Shown here one piece after another: positions 43,884-55,252 of a stretch of DNA of 64,000 bases. The DNA comes from Rhizomys pruinosus. Its lineage: Eukaryota > Chordata > Mammalia > Rodentia > Spalacidae. Every line of letters begins with the position of its first letter. Within the stretch, counting starts at the first letter, position 1. A program made the position numbers and the translations under genes. The stretch is from the NCBI GenBank assembly GCA_009823505.1, contig VZQC01007982.1:899050-963049 (forward strand), written 5' to 3'. The notes beneath the pieces were generated by a model. It saw nothing but the letters and a program-made list of their open reading frames with translations. It did no database searches and had not been told where the DNA came from.

Positions 43884-44529
43884 GTCACCGAAGTGACATT
43901 CTGAAGGGACAGCAGAGGCTGGCCGGGAACAGAGGAGGGAAATTTGGGTAGAAACTGAGCCAATCCAGCTTCATCCCTTCATATGGCTGGAGAGATCTCT
44001 GCAGAGGGGGCAAGAAGTGGAAGGGGAAGAGTCCGAAGCCTTGGGAGCACAGCACTGGGAAACTGGCAGCTTTTCCTAACTGAGAAATTACATAGTTAAC
44101 AAGCAGCAATCACACCACAACGCAACAGGTTCCTGGGGCCTGCCTGACACTGCATTTAAATTATGGACTTGAATTTTGTGGTGGCACAGAGTAACGAGCT
44201 ATTATTTGTTTCTAATCATGAAAAGGAGGTGGGTCCATCAAGGGCCACACCACTGTTTCTTTCCTTGGTGATTGGGGCTGTTGCTTTGTTGAAGAGTCTC
44301 TTATGGTCACAGCACATTCTGTAGAGGCACACAGGCAGTACTCACCATTAGTAAGTTGTCACAGGGTGACTCAGAACAAAGTATACCATGAAAGTGCTCA
44401 GCTATTGTGGATGAGACCATTCTTTCCTAATATATTAAGGATACATGAGTAAATCAATCTGAATAATGGTCTCAAGGGACAAAAATCCTAAAATATGAGT
44501 CATAAAACCCAATAGGATATAAGTTCAAA
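43882..44529. other. Unassigned sequence
   Basis: No recognised repeat or exon. 44150-44400 is repeat-free and AT-balanced and could hold conserved non-coding sequence, but nothing specific supports it. Confidence 0.5.
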
Positions 44530-44655
44530 GTGTGGGCGTTGACTGAGATTTGAATACTGGCTCCTGTACTTGTTGGCTGTATAACCTGTAAGACAAATGA
44601 CTTAACTTCTCCAACCCTTAGTTTTTGCTCTGTGAAATGGGTGTTATATTGGTCC
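44530..44655 (+). mobile_element. MIR SINE fossil
   Basis: 'gatttgaatactggctcctg', 'tgttggctgtataacctgta', 'aatgacttaacttctccaac', 'ccttagtttttgctctgtga' and 'aatgggtgttatattgg' follow MIR closely. Confidence 0.85.
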
Positions 44656-44950
44656 CCTGCCCTGCCTCTGACACACTGCTGTTACCAGCCTCATATCTAT
44701 GTTGAAGCAGGCTCTGTACTGAAGGTAGTTGACATGAATGACCAATGAGCACTATGAACACAAGAATGACCTTTCCCTGTTGACTCCAACCCCAGAGCAC
44801 TGAAGCCACAGGAAACGGACCCGAAGTGCTCTGGGGGTTCTGGGCTAGTCATGAGTAGCACGTGTTAGGTTATGGGTGAGTCGACGGTTTGGCACGCGGT
44901 GGTGGCATTTCAATTTCAAGTGAGAAGCAATCATAGTTAAATGAGAACAT
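44656..44950. other. Unassigned sequence
   Basis: No recognised repeat or exon. Confidence 0.5.
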
Positions 44951-44963
44951 AAAAATGCCATAG

Positions 44964-45176
44964 TAGGGGCTGTAGAGATGGCCTAGCGGTTAAGAGTGCC
45001 AACTGTTCTTGCAGAGGACCCGGGTTCGATCCCCAGAACCCACATGGCAGCTGAGAACCACCTTTAACTCCAGTTCCAGGGGAATCCAACACCCTCTTCT
45101 GACCTCCGCAGCATTGCACGACACGGGTGCACAAACTTACATGCAGACAGTACATTCATACACATAAAAATAAAAA
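44964..45176 (+). mobile_element. B2 SINE, young
   Basis: Sense full-length B2 without the 17-bp duplication: 'gatggcctagcggttaagag', 'cgggttcgatccccagaacc', 'gcagacagtacattcatac', A-rich tail. Target-site duplication 'aaaaatgccatag' at 44951-44963 and 45177-45189. Confidence 0.97.
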
Positions 45177-45237
45177 AAAAATGCCATAGCAGAAAGCATC
45201 TATGACTTGTCTACAACACTGTTCAGTGTCATCTTTA

Positions 45238-45277
45238 CATATATATATATATATATATAGATATAATATAATATATT
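45238..45277. repeat. AT-rich simple repeat
   Basis: (AT)n of about 22 bp followed by 'agatataatataatatatta'. Confidence 0.95.
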
Positions 45278-45342
45278 AAAAAAGATACATTTATCCAAGA
45301 GGTATCACAGAAACTTCATTCTCTGTGTGTGGTTTCTTGCTT

Positions 45343-45492
45343 GTTTTCATTTTGACAGAGGAATCTAGCTGTGCAGTCCAACCTGGCCTTAAGCCCACTG
45401 TATAGCCCAGGTTGGCCTTGAACTTGCAATTGTCCCACCTCAGCTCCCAAAGTGCTGAGATCACAAGTATGTGTCCACCATAGTTCGGTGCA
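45343..45492 (-). mobile_element. B1/PB1D-like SINE (old)
   Basis: 'acagaggaatctagctgtgc', 'ccaggttggccttgaacttg', 'ctcagctcccaaagtgctga', 'gatcacaagtatgtgtccac' follow an old antisense B1/7SL pattern. Confidence 0.8.
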
Positions 45493-48242
45493 AGTAACTC
45501 CTCCTCCCCTTACTAACCTGTTATAAAATCTCACTGTCTATGAACATACCCAAACTTTAGGTTTTCATTCAATTAACTAAGTTTTTAATATTTTGGACAT
45601 GTTAATACTTTGGAGATAGAAGTTCCACACAGAGGTGACTCAGCTCAAAGAGCGACAGTCCTGAGGCCATTGTCCTCAGGATTCCCTGTGTGAGTGGCTT
45701 CATACCCACTCCACAGCACATGATCTCAGCCTTATTTCCTACAGATCTAGCCTGGGAGCTAACTTTTGAATTTTGTGGGTTCAGGAGATGATTCATAGAC
45801 TCTATGCATTCCCTGGTGATGAGTGGTGGAAGAGGGAAGACTCTTACAGCAGTCTTTGTATTTTACAACAGGAGGAAGATAATATGTTGGAGGAGTGTTT
45901 TGTATCTCTCCTCCCTTGCTCCTGGCTAAATTTAGTAAAAGCCAACTAGTGTAATCAGTATCTGCATCTGTAAAGCTGCAGGCTGCCCTGAACATGACAG
46001 GGGTTCTCTGGGCCAGAGTCCCAAGGAGAGGGAGATACTGGGGTGAGGGAGGTGGAGGAGCTGCATTTTCAAAGGCAGATAACAAGAAGGGGGCAGGTCC
46101 TGGAAGCAACAAGCTAACTTTTCTTGCAGCATAAAAGCAGGAGGGGATACTGGCAGGCTTTAACTCAGGGTTTCTCCCCCCCCACCCCCCCCCACTGAAA
46201 ACCATTTGCTCAAATAGAACACCTCTCTGAACACTGAACACTGGCTGTCCTCACTAGAATCTCAATTTAGGTTATATTCGTTTTTCTAATCGTTCTTAGA
46301 TTTCAAAGGATTTGTTGGCTAGGCTTCTAAAATACAAAACTTTCCTTTGCTGGCAAGCAGGAAATTTAGAACCAAGATGACATTAGACCATGGGGTGTTT
46401 CTCCTGGAGATCAAGGAAGAAAGGTGGCCACTAAGGAGCCAGTGAGCCACCAAAATTCCTTCCAGGAAGGCACCTCCCCTGCTGGACTCTACACCTGCCA
46501 CCCATTGCACCGACAGAGCCTCATGCTCTACCTTCTCCCGCCCCCATTCCACTGACTGGACCTCACCTAATAGCATCAACTTCTAACGCTAGAGCAAAGT
46601 GTGGAAGTGACGAGCAGAAAAAACAAAAAGCAAATAAACTCAACTTCCCAGATTCCTAATAAAGGGGTAAATAAGGACTTATATTCAATGGTCTAGCTTT
46701 AAAAAATTAGATCTTTTTGATAAAGAAACCATCTTTTCTACAACCTCCCAAGTCCAATATATTTTACAGGTAAAAAATTGAGGACTGGATAAGATAAAAA
46801 GTATGGCCTACCCCTGCTCTGGTGACCAGGCAAGTCTTCCAAGGCAGGCTGTGAATTTTCCATTTGGCTAGCTGTTAAGCCTGCATTAGTAGGCAGAGGC
46901 TGGGGTCAGTTCACTGCTTGGCATAGTTGCAAACTTGTTTCTAGGCTGTGGTCATATCAGGCCTCTAAATCTCCTGGGAATCTATGGTGGCTGTCAGCTG
47001 GTCTGGGCAGAGGTGGAGCTCCTTAAGGTCTTTGGGGCCCTGCTGGTCCCTTGAACCCAGGGCTCCTTGAACAAGGGCCAACCCAAGAGGGCCAGTCTGG
47101 GGTAACAGGGTCTCCTGGTGAAGCAGCCTTCTTGCTAAGGGCCCCCTGGCATAGCAAGACCCAGTCACTCGGGAAAGCAGCCTGTGATACATGTCTTCTT
47201 TCAATTCAGTAGCGTGGCCTTGGACCAGTCTGCTGGTTCTGGCCAGGTCCACCCTTCATACCACGGCCTCTCTGCACCTACTGTGGCCTATCAGTCCTTT
47301 CTTAAAGACACTTAAGAGTCCTGCTGTGAGGACAAAAAGCCTTGTTAGAGGGCAGGGCTTGTAACAGGGAACTAGGCTTGGAAAACAAATTCATCTTGTG
47401 TGAGTAATTATAATAAAACACTTAAAAGTCAAGTCATCAAGTTAGATGACCAAAACATGCTTTGGGAAATTGTTTCCCTTGTAAGTTTTATGTCATTTAG
47501 TGTCTAACTCTTAATAATCTAGGTTTCTACAAATTTCCTCAATATCTACAAATTAAAAAAAAAAAAAAACGGATTAGGGAGATTCCACTTTAGGATTCAA
47601 ATGATGTTTCAAGAGGTTTAGAAGATATTATATCAATATATAAATGGTTAAAAAAGTAGTAAAATATTAATTGTGGAATCTGGCTGGTGTGTAAATCAGG
47701 TTCACCATAAAATTTAACTCTGTACTATACTTGTATGATTGTATACCACCCCCACACTCAAACGCTTATATCCAAATGGCTCATGGTGTCCTGAAACCAC
47801 CTAACAGGACAAAGTGTGGAACAGAAAATAAAGGAAATTCCACAAATTACCTGGGAAAGACCGATGACTCAGCATACAGTGCAGGGGGATTTACCCTATG
47901 GGGGGGGGGACCCTTTAGGATGTTTGCTTCACACCTTCCTTTCAGCTTGGCAAATTTAATGTAAAAATGAAATTACCTCTTAAAAATTAAATATTGGCTA
48001 ATTTTTAAACAGGAAGAAAAATCCAAATCTAGGTCATGGAAAAGACAAAATGCCACTTACTGAACCAAGAAAATGTACAAAGGTTCTGTATCTCAAAAAA
48101 TGGTAAGCAAAATTAAACGTCAAAGAAGCTAGGAAGAATATTTTCCCTTTGTATCCCCCCTCCTATGTAACAGTTCTCAAACCATATTACAGAAAGTCCT
48201 ATTTCAATAGAAAAATTGACAATGAACATGCAGGGAGGGGCA
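45493..48242. other. Repeat-poor unassigned sequence
   Basis: About 2.7 kb without a recognised interspersed repeat. Holds a C-rich run at 46177-46194, a poly-A at 47555-47570 and a G9 run near 47901. Open frames of 160 codons (-, 45759-46241) and 95 codons (-, 46965-47252) show no domain that I can name. Confidence 0.5.
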
Positions 48243-48259
48243 TTTAAAAAAGAAAACAG
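48243..48259. repeat. B2 target-site duplication, left
   Basis: 'tttaaaaaagaaaacag' recurs exactly at 48480-48496. Confidence 0.93.
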
Positions 48260-48479
48260 GGGGCTGGAGAGATGGCCTAGCGGTTAAGAGCGCCGACCGC
48301 TCTTACAGAGGACCCGGGTTCAATCCCCAGCACCCACATGGCGGCCGAGAACCGTCTGAAACTCCAGTTCCAGGGGAATCCGAGACCCTCTTCTGACCTC
48401 CGCGGCATCGCACGACACGGGTGCACACACCTGCACGCAGACAGTACATTCATACACATACCGAAATAAATAAAAAATT
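48260..48479 (+). mobile_element. B2 SINE, young, with intact pol III boxes
   Basis: Full-length sense B2 with a perfect 17-bp target-site duplication. RNA polymerase III A box TGGCCTAGCGG (48273-48283) and B box GGTTCAATCC (48317-48326) are intact. It keeps many CpGs ('gcggccgagaaccg', 'cctccgcggcatcgcacg'), which decay fast in mammals, so it is one of the youngest repeats here. A tail: 'aaataaataaaaaa'. Confidence 0.97.
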
Positions 48480-48739
48480 TTTAAAAAAGAAAACAGAAGA
48501 TTGATAAACACATAAATGAAGTTCATAGTGGAAATGTTAATGTGACTAACATATCAAAGGTGGGCATTCATTAAATACCTGCGGAAGAAAATGAGCCAAA
48601 AGTAATGTAACATTTCTGTCTAAACACTACAAAAAAGGAGGCAATAGTATTAATCAATAGACTCTAAGAAATGTTGTAGCTTGCTAAAAAAATGTGTTTA
48701 GTTTGGTACAAGCTTTTGAGAAATCAATTTTGCAAAACT

Positions 48740-48876
48740 TATCAAACAGGGTCTCCCTGTAGCTGCAGCTGTCCTAGAACTCGCTATGCAGAGCAGGCTG
48801 GTCTTGAACTCACAGAGATCCACCTGCCTCTGCCTCCTGAGTGTTGGGATTAAAGGTGTGAGCCACCACACTTGGA
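48740..48876 (-). mobile_element. B1 SINE
   Basis: Antisense B1 without a clear poly-T: 'aacagggtctccctgtagct', 'tggtcttgaactcacagaga', 'gtgtgagccaccacacttgg'. Confidence 0.93.
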
Positions 48877-48893
48877 AAAAAAATCTTAAAAGT

Positions 48894-49098
48894 TGGGGCT
48901 GGAGACATGGCTCAGTGGTTAAGAGCACTGGCTACTCTTGTAGAGGACATGGGTTCAGTTCCCAGCACCCACATATCAGCTAACAACCTTCCATACCTTG
49001 AGTTCCTGGAGACTTGACTCCCTTCCTGGCCTCCATGGGCTTTGGATGTACATGGTACATTTACATACATGCAGGCAAAACACTTGTACACATTAAGA
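48894..49098 (+). mobile_element. B2 SINE (older)
   Basis: Sense B2: 'ggggctggagacatggctca', 'catgggttcagttcccagca', 'catacatgcaggcaaaacac'. It has the more general rodent tail 'gcaggcaaaacac' instead of the 'gcagacagtacattc' of the young copies. Confidence 0.94.
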
Positions 49099-49236
49099 TT
49101 TTTAAGTTCTGCTCCTTCAAGGAATTCACTATAAGCAATCTATTCTAAGAAAACCATGAAACAAATCTGTAGTACTCTTGTATTTAAAGGATAATGACAG
49201 AAATATAAAAAGTAAACTTCCAAAGTCATTTTTTAA

Positions 49237-49453
49237 AATTTTATTTATTTTTTATGTGTATGAATGTACTGTCTGCATGCAGGTTTGTGTACCTGTGTTG
49301 TGCAATGCCGCGGAGGTTGGAAGAGGGTGTCAGATTCCCCTGGAACTGGAGTTAAAGACGGTTCTCAGCTGCCATGTGTGTGCTGGGGATTGAACCCGGG
49401 TCCTCTGCAAGAACAGTCGGCGTTCTTAACCACTAGGCCATCTCTCCAGCCCC
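49237..49453 (-). mobile_element. B2 SINE
   Basis: Antisense full-length B2 with a single copy of the 17-bp block. Target-site duplication 'ccaaagtca(t/c)tttttaa' at 49220-49236 and 49454-49470, one mismatch. Confidence 0.96.
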
Positions 49454-49484
49454 CCAAAGTCACTTTTTAAGCACATGGAGAAAA

Positions 49485-49773
49485 TACTCTTTTAAAAAGC
49501 GGGCTACACATCTGGGGCTGGAGATGTGTAGCCCACTTTTTTTTTTTTTTAATTTTTATTATTTATTTCCGTATGTGTATGAATGTACTGTCTGCATGGA
49601 AGTTTGTGCACCCGTGTCGTGCAATGCTGTGGAGGTCAGAAGAGGGTGTCGGATTCCCCTGGAACTGGAGTTCTCCTGGAATTGGAGTTTCAGACGGTTC
49701 TTGGCCGCCATGTGGGTGCTGGGGATCGAACCCGGGTCCTCTGTAAAAGCGGTCGGCACTTTTTAAAAGAGTA
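49485..49773. repeat. Fold-back structure around a truncated B2
   Basis: 'tactcttttaaaaag' (49485-49499) and its exact reverse complement (49759-49773) bracket the region. Inside the left end is a perfect 13-bp hairpin, gggctacacatct (49501-49513) and agatgtgtagccc (49522-49534), whose 8-base loop is ggggctgg, the first bases of a B2. Confidence 0.85.
49537..49758 (-). mobile_element. B2 SINE, 17-bp-duplication subfamily, 5'-truncated
   Basis: Antisense B2 from its T-rich tail through 'ctggaactggagttctc' (49659) and its repeat (49676) to 'gcggtcggcac'. The last ~35 bp (element 5' end, including the A-box region) are missing and replaced by 'tttttaaaagagta', an inverted copy of the left flank. 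Confidence 0.95.
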
Positions 49774-49896
49774 ATTATGTATGTTATATAAGTATTTCTA
49801 TAAAATCCTATTATATCCTATTATATACCTTATGTAAATGGAATAAATAAAGCTTTATTTACAATAACTTCAAATAAAATTTGAAACACTATACAA

Positions 49897-50012
49897 AGTC
49901 TCAGTATGATGCCCGTCCACAATCCCAGCACTTGGGAGGATGGTCAGTTGCAAGCTAGCTCATACAGTGAGCTCTACACCAGTGAAGACTGCCAAAGGAA
50001 GACCCTGTCACC
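49897..50012 (+). mobile_element. B1 SINE (old, partial)
   Basis: 'tatgatgcccgtccacaatc', 'ccagcacttgggaggatggt', 'agtgagctctacaccagtga', 'aggaagaccctgtcacc' follow B1 with deletions. Confidence 0.78.
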
Positions 50013-51760
50013 AATTAACAATACAAAATAAACAAATAAATCATGAGAGTGACCACTATTTGGAAATGGGTCTTCACATCGCTCAAGACAGCCTATCCTT
50101 TGAAATACTGCTCATCCAATCTGAGGTCGACATCCACAAAAGCAGAGTTCCACCTCACTCTGCCTCTCAGATCTCCATTTATACCCTGCCAGGGTGTGCT
50201 GTGCCATGCCCAAACGCCACCTGCTCTTCTCTCCAAGATGCACTTCCTCTGGCATTTGTTTCATGGTCAATGACACCACATGGTAACCCAATCCTGACTT
50301 CAGCTTATCCATTTGCTCACAAACCTCACTCCTCTCTCTGGAATCCATGACTTTCACGTGTGCTCATCACAGCTCTACTTTCCATCTGGTCTCCTTATCT
50401 CGTCTAAGTCTAACCTGACCTGTCCCCTTTCCCTACCTGCACAACACCCCGCCAAGTCCTCTGCATCTGGTCATCTTTCCAAACTATACACCTAACCTAT
50501 GCCACCCTCCTGGATGGCAACCACCAGGGAATCACATATGGCACACTAGTCCTGGGGTAGCAATGCCCCCCCCCCCCAGCTTCCATTCTTACTCCTTCCT
50601 GGACTATCTCCCAGACCTGGGCCTCTGCACTCCTAGTCCCCTGGGGATTGCTCGCCATGCCTGGAGGGATGCCCTTTAGGAGGCAGTCTAGATTTCATCA
50701 GGAAGTCACACGGGGTGGCCGTTGAGGTCCTCAAGCCCCCTCGGCATGCTACTTTATGTCCCCACAGCAATTCTGCACTGCGATCCGGATTCTCACTTTG
50801 TTCTGCCTACTAGAGTAGGCCCCTGGTTTTTGTTGAAAAAAAAATCATTAAATGTTTCTACCACCCACAATAGCTACCTACTCTTACATCTTGAAAGAAC
50901 TATTGCCAGTGATTTCATCACTTCCCTTAAGCTGCTCAATTCTTTTTATCGCCTTGGCAATGAAGAGAGTCTTTATTATCTATTCATCAGCCAGCAACTT
51001 TATTAACTATATTCCTTGTGTGATAACAGCTCCTTGGTTTTATTTGGATGTATTTACCCTTAGTGAGTCTATCACAGAAATGTTATTAACATCCCAAAAT
51101 ATAGCAGCCTGCCAGTTACCAAAGGTGGGCAATGTGGAAGGCCCGAGGATGAGAGGGAAAAAAATCAGGCGGTTACTGTGTGCAGGCTATCAGCAACAAA
51201 TCTTCCTGTCTTTTTCAGACCCAAACCCTCAGTTGTTTTATCTTTTCCTAGAAGGGTGTGTAATTTCTGTTGCTTGTATATCAGCACTTCATAATCGCCC
51301 AACATCTTTTGTCACATCTGATTCAACTGGACACAAGGAGTCTGACTAAAGTCAAGTCTGTATTTACCTTGTGTGTCTGTCACACACTGCTTCTGATACA
51401 CTCAAAATTCATGCCTACTTGTCCCCACAATGGCCCCACAGCATTGATTTCTATTTAGCTCGTGAGCAGTACGGGCTGTTTTTTCAAACACTGCCCTTCT
51501 GTACTCAACAGCTTTCCCTTATGTCTAGTCCCATCTAATTTCTTCCAGCAGAGTAGAATTTCCAATTTGTTATGCCCATTATGAGTTGTATTTCTGAAGT
51601 TCAGGTGACTTGTAGTCTTACCTAATTTAGTAACATACACATTGGAAAAAAAAAAAAAACCTTCATAATTTTATGGTGCATAAAAATAGGTGCGAGGAAA
51701 ACTGGCCAAAGTAGTTTACCACTGGGTCCTTAGCTCTCTGCCTGAAATCACAATTACTTC
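50013..51760. other. Unassigned sequence, possibly old L2
   Basis: 50100-50800 has a pyrimidine-rich look with words like 'ctggactatctcccagacct' that could be degraded L2, but I cannot align it firmly. Open frames of 136 and 165 codons (+) have no domain. C-run at 50567-50577. Confidence 0.45.
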
Positions 51761-51778
51761 ATAAATGTACCTGGCTAA
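51761..51778. repeat. Truncated B2 target-site duplication, left
   Basis: 'ataaatgtacctggctaa' recurs at 51936-51953 with one mismatch. Confidence 0.88.
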
Positions 51779-51935
51779 GGAGAACTCCAGTTCCAGGGGA
51801 ATCCGACACCCTCTTCTGACCTCCGCGGCAGTGCACAACATGGGTGCACAAACCTACATGCAGACAGTACATTGATATAAATAAAATAAAATAAAATAAA
51901 ATAAAATAAAATAAAATAAAATAAAATAAAATAAA
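51779..51935 (+). mobile_element. B2 SINE, 5'-truncated, with expanded tail
   Basis: Begins at 'ggagaactccagttccaggg', the junction of the 17-bp duplication, so it derives from the duplication subfamily and lacks the pol III promoter half. It ends in (AAATA)n, 51876-51935. Near-perfect 18-bp target-site duplication. Confidence 0.94.
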
Positions 51936-51940
51936 ATAAA
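51876..51940. repeat. (AAATA)n microsatellite
   Basis: About 12 uninterrupted AAATA units grown from the B2 tail. Confidence 0.97.
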
Positions 51941-52381
51941 TGTACCTGACTAAATGGATAAGGATTCCAGGTTCCATGTTTGGGGCATCCACTAATATCA
52001 ATCATTCTCTAACATTTATTAGCCATAGGAACCACACATCAAGCAGCCTTTGCATTAAGGATATAGTTTGCAGATGTGATTAGGAGGAAAGGATCCAGCA
52101 CATGCAACATACAGAAGCAATAATCTAGCTGCAGTATCAAGGCTGCCATTTTTTGTTTTCTGCTTTTATAGAAGTTCAATATACTTTCTTTATATTCTCT
52201 TCTCAAGTTTACTTGTAACATTGGTGAAAAATCAAATTATGAATCACATGTTCCTCTGTACACAAATATTGTATTACTAACCCAAGATGCATGCCTTTCA
52301 TTTTTTGCTACAATATACGGATATATTTCATACATTTTAATAAACACAAAAAATTTACTGTAACAAAACCCAAACTGTCTT

Positions 52382-52457
52382 TTGCCATATGAGTAAAAAC
52401 CAAAATAAATCTTAACTATTTGCCATATGAGTAAAAACCAAAATAAATCTTAACTAT
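52382..52457. repeat. Perfect tandem duplication, 2 x 38 bp
   Basis: Units 52382-52419 and 52420-52457 ('ttgccatatgagtaaaaacc', then 'aaaataaatcttaactat') are identical, implying a recent duplication. Confidence 0.98.
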
Positions 52458-55168
52458 TAACCTCCATGCTTGTCTGTAGTTTATGTTGGTATATTAATGA
52501 TATCACACCCAGAGGATTGTCTACAGGTGAGTGCGAAATACGTTACAAATGTAACAAAACCTCTTTAAAGCTTTTTCTTAGCCAAAATGCCATTTAGGAG
52601 TTTATAAGGAAGAATCAGTGGCCATCAGAAACTGCTGTCACACATACTCACGGTTGAGTGGTCACTCAAGGAATCTCCAAGTGCAGGCTGAACTTGCCCT
52701 GGAAGCAGAGGATTGAGTTCCATTACAACAGGCCAGCAGAAGCACCCAGTGCCAACACTACCTTTCCCCAGCCCATCTTAAATGCAGGCCCAGGGACTTT
52801 GGAGTCCTCCAGCGCTAACAATAAAAACCACACTAGGTTGTTTTCCTAATTCCTATGAAATGAGTCAGTAGGTCAAGCAACTTCTCCACTCAGAACAATT
52901 CCTCCAACTACACTCCCTGTTTCCAGTAACCCGGCTCCTTCTCTATGCCCCTGGATACAAGTGCTTCCACTAACCCAGAGCCCCACAAGGCCTGACAGAG
53001 CCAGTGTGGACACTGCCAAACAGCAGGTCTCCCTTAGGGTTTTCCTTCTCCAGAGGTGGAAAGTACAGTCAGGAGTGCGGGTGAAGCCTTCTTACCTACA
53101 GAGTTAGTGTAACTTCTCTGTTGAGACCATGTAGTCACTTGCTTCTTCCACCCAAGAGAAGGGACTAACGCTTAAAATAAACGTAGAAACCCAATAATTA
53201 CACCTCTAAAAGCCCCCCACAAACCACTTCCTTCTGCAAAATACCCTTTCCTCCTCAAAAGATCTAGCATTCAAAAGACTGGGTGGTTATTCAACTAATC
53301 CACATTCCTAAACATCTTGCAGGGTCCTGTTTCTCAGTGGTTCCATCCACCAAACTACAGAAAGCTTGCTCACAGCGCTTTAAATCCACGACTCAAGTTG
53401 ATGAGCACAGGTTTAGCAATCATCTTCGGAAACTACCACCTACTCACCAAAGAGAGAGTTTCTTGTAGCTAGCAAGCTTCTGCTTCGGAAATCACCAGGT
53501 ACCGGTGAGAAATCCGTCATTCCAAGAACTAACCCACACAGGCAAAGCTAGGGACACAGCCTTCCTAGGGACATAGAGCTGGAGAGACCAGCTGTCCACA
53601 GTTCTTCGGTGGGAGACTTTTGCTTTCTGTATCGACAGGGCTTACTTTCTTTTTAAAAAGACAAGGTCTCATTTTGATCTCGAGAAACTGATCAAGCCAC
53701 CAACTGAAAACTTGCCATTATAAACGAGAGATTTCACAACGCTCATTCCAAAAACCGTGGCTATTCATTTCTGGAAGTGATTCACTGCCAAAGAATCGTC
53801 GTTGGGGGTGGGAGGGAGCACTCATTTTTAGGAGATAGCCGGAGCTCTGAGAAAGGAGCAGACACCTTAGAGTCGCCACGCCACCACGTGTGTGTGGTGC
53901 TGACCCCAGCTCGGCTCCCTGAGTCACCTTCTCTCCACATGACACACAATGACCAGTCTCGTCACCGTGGACAAAAAAAACCCTTTGGGCTGTGCACCCT
54001 GCCTCCTGCCCTCTCCTCTGGGGCTAGTTTCACATAAATCAGGAAGGCGGCAGCAGCACTGGCCACCTGTCAGCGCTCAGAGGCTGGTGAGTAACCAGCA
54101 TATGGAGACACACTTCCTGTGAGTATTTCCAAAAGACCTTATGATATTTCCTTTATTAAAAATGTGAGAAGGAAAGCTGCTGAAGGAGAAGCAACTCCAG
54201 CTAGTAAAGCGAAAAGCATGCAGTGCGATCAGCGTTTACCCAGCCACGCCTAGGTTTAATTTGGTTTCTCAACCCCTGTATAATTAAGACAGCCAAAGAG
54301 AACAGCATTGGGGGGCAGGGGGGCACTTCACAAATACTTAGACCTTCTGAGTGCGTGACAAGAAAAGTAATTTTAAGATTGCAATGGGCCAATCTGAAGC
54401 TGGTTAAAGCATTAACCCTTCCAGGAAAGAGAAAGTAGTTTTTGTTTGTCCCCAGATTTCAAACAGACATCTTTCCTCCCAGATGATGTCAAAACCCAGC
54501 TTCCGCTGCCATTCCCTGGATCTGCACGTTTTCAGACTTGTGTTGAGGGGACAGAAAAATATCCATGTACAGGACAGAGAGAGTCACGTTAACAGAGCAG
54601 CCCGTGTCATCTGATCTAGGTGCCCTTTCAAACCGGCCAACAAAATAGGACATTTTGTCTTTCTCCTGGCTTCAGCCAAATCTGTTCATTCATGTCACAG
54701 AAGAGACAGGGATTTCTTGAGAACTGGAAAAAATAGGTAAGAAAACTTGCTATTTTATTTTACCATAAAGAGAGTAACAATGGTGACAAGGCTCATTTTC
54801 TGAAGAGCCTAGGAGATGTGCTGGGACATGGGTGAACCTAAGAGCTTGCCCTTTATTTTTCTGCCTATTAACATGCCTTCTGGTTGGTGGGGGGCAGGGG
54901 GGGGGCGCAGCACATAAAGGCCAGGGGCCAAAAAGGCAGGCCTCTACTGAAGGGGGCTGCGGAGTGGAGACAAACCCAGGCCACTTGGACGTTTTGGCAG
55001 CACCTTTCAACGCTGTCCTTCCTCTCACCCCATTCTTCCTCATTTTGGGATATTTAAGAGAAATAGGAAGAATATATATAAAAGTATAATGAAGTATCTG
55101 TATTTAATACTCTGGAAAGAAAACTTCTCTAATGGAATATCTTATTTTAGAATCTTTCCAAATTATTA
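52458..55168. other. Repeat-poor unassigned sequence
   Basis: About 2.7 kb without a recognised interspersed repeat. G-rich runs at 54310-54322 and 54886-54906. No exon recognised. The low repeat density fits unique intron, regulatory or old intergenic DNA. Confidence 0.5.
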
Positions 55169-55252
55169 TTGTGTTTGCTTTTGGCAGTACTGGGGATCAG
55201 ACTTAAGGTCTCACATATGTTAGGCAAGCCACTCTACCACTGAGCTCCATAT
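55169..55252 (-). mobile_element. ID/B4-like SINE fragment
   Basis: 'ggcagtactggggatcagac', 'ttaaggtctcacatatgtta', 'ggcaagccactctaccactg', 'agctccatatacta' is the antisense ID-type body. Confidence 0.85.

Noticed and set aside
45759..46241. 160-codon minus-strand frame
   Set aside because: Includes translation of a C/G run; a second open frame overlaps on the same strand; no domain.
48273..48326. tRNA-like A and B boxes, possible tRNA gene
   Set aside because: They are the internal pol III promoter of a B2 SINE; the sequence has no complete tRNA cloverleaf.
50852..51349. 165-codon plus-strand frame rich in hydrophobic residues
   Set aside because: The hydrophobic look follows T-rich composition; no family resemblance and no conserved motif.
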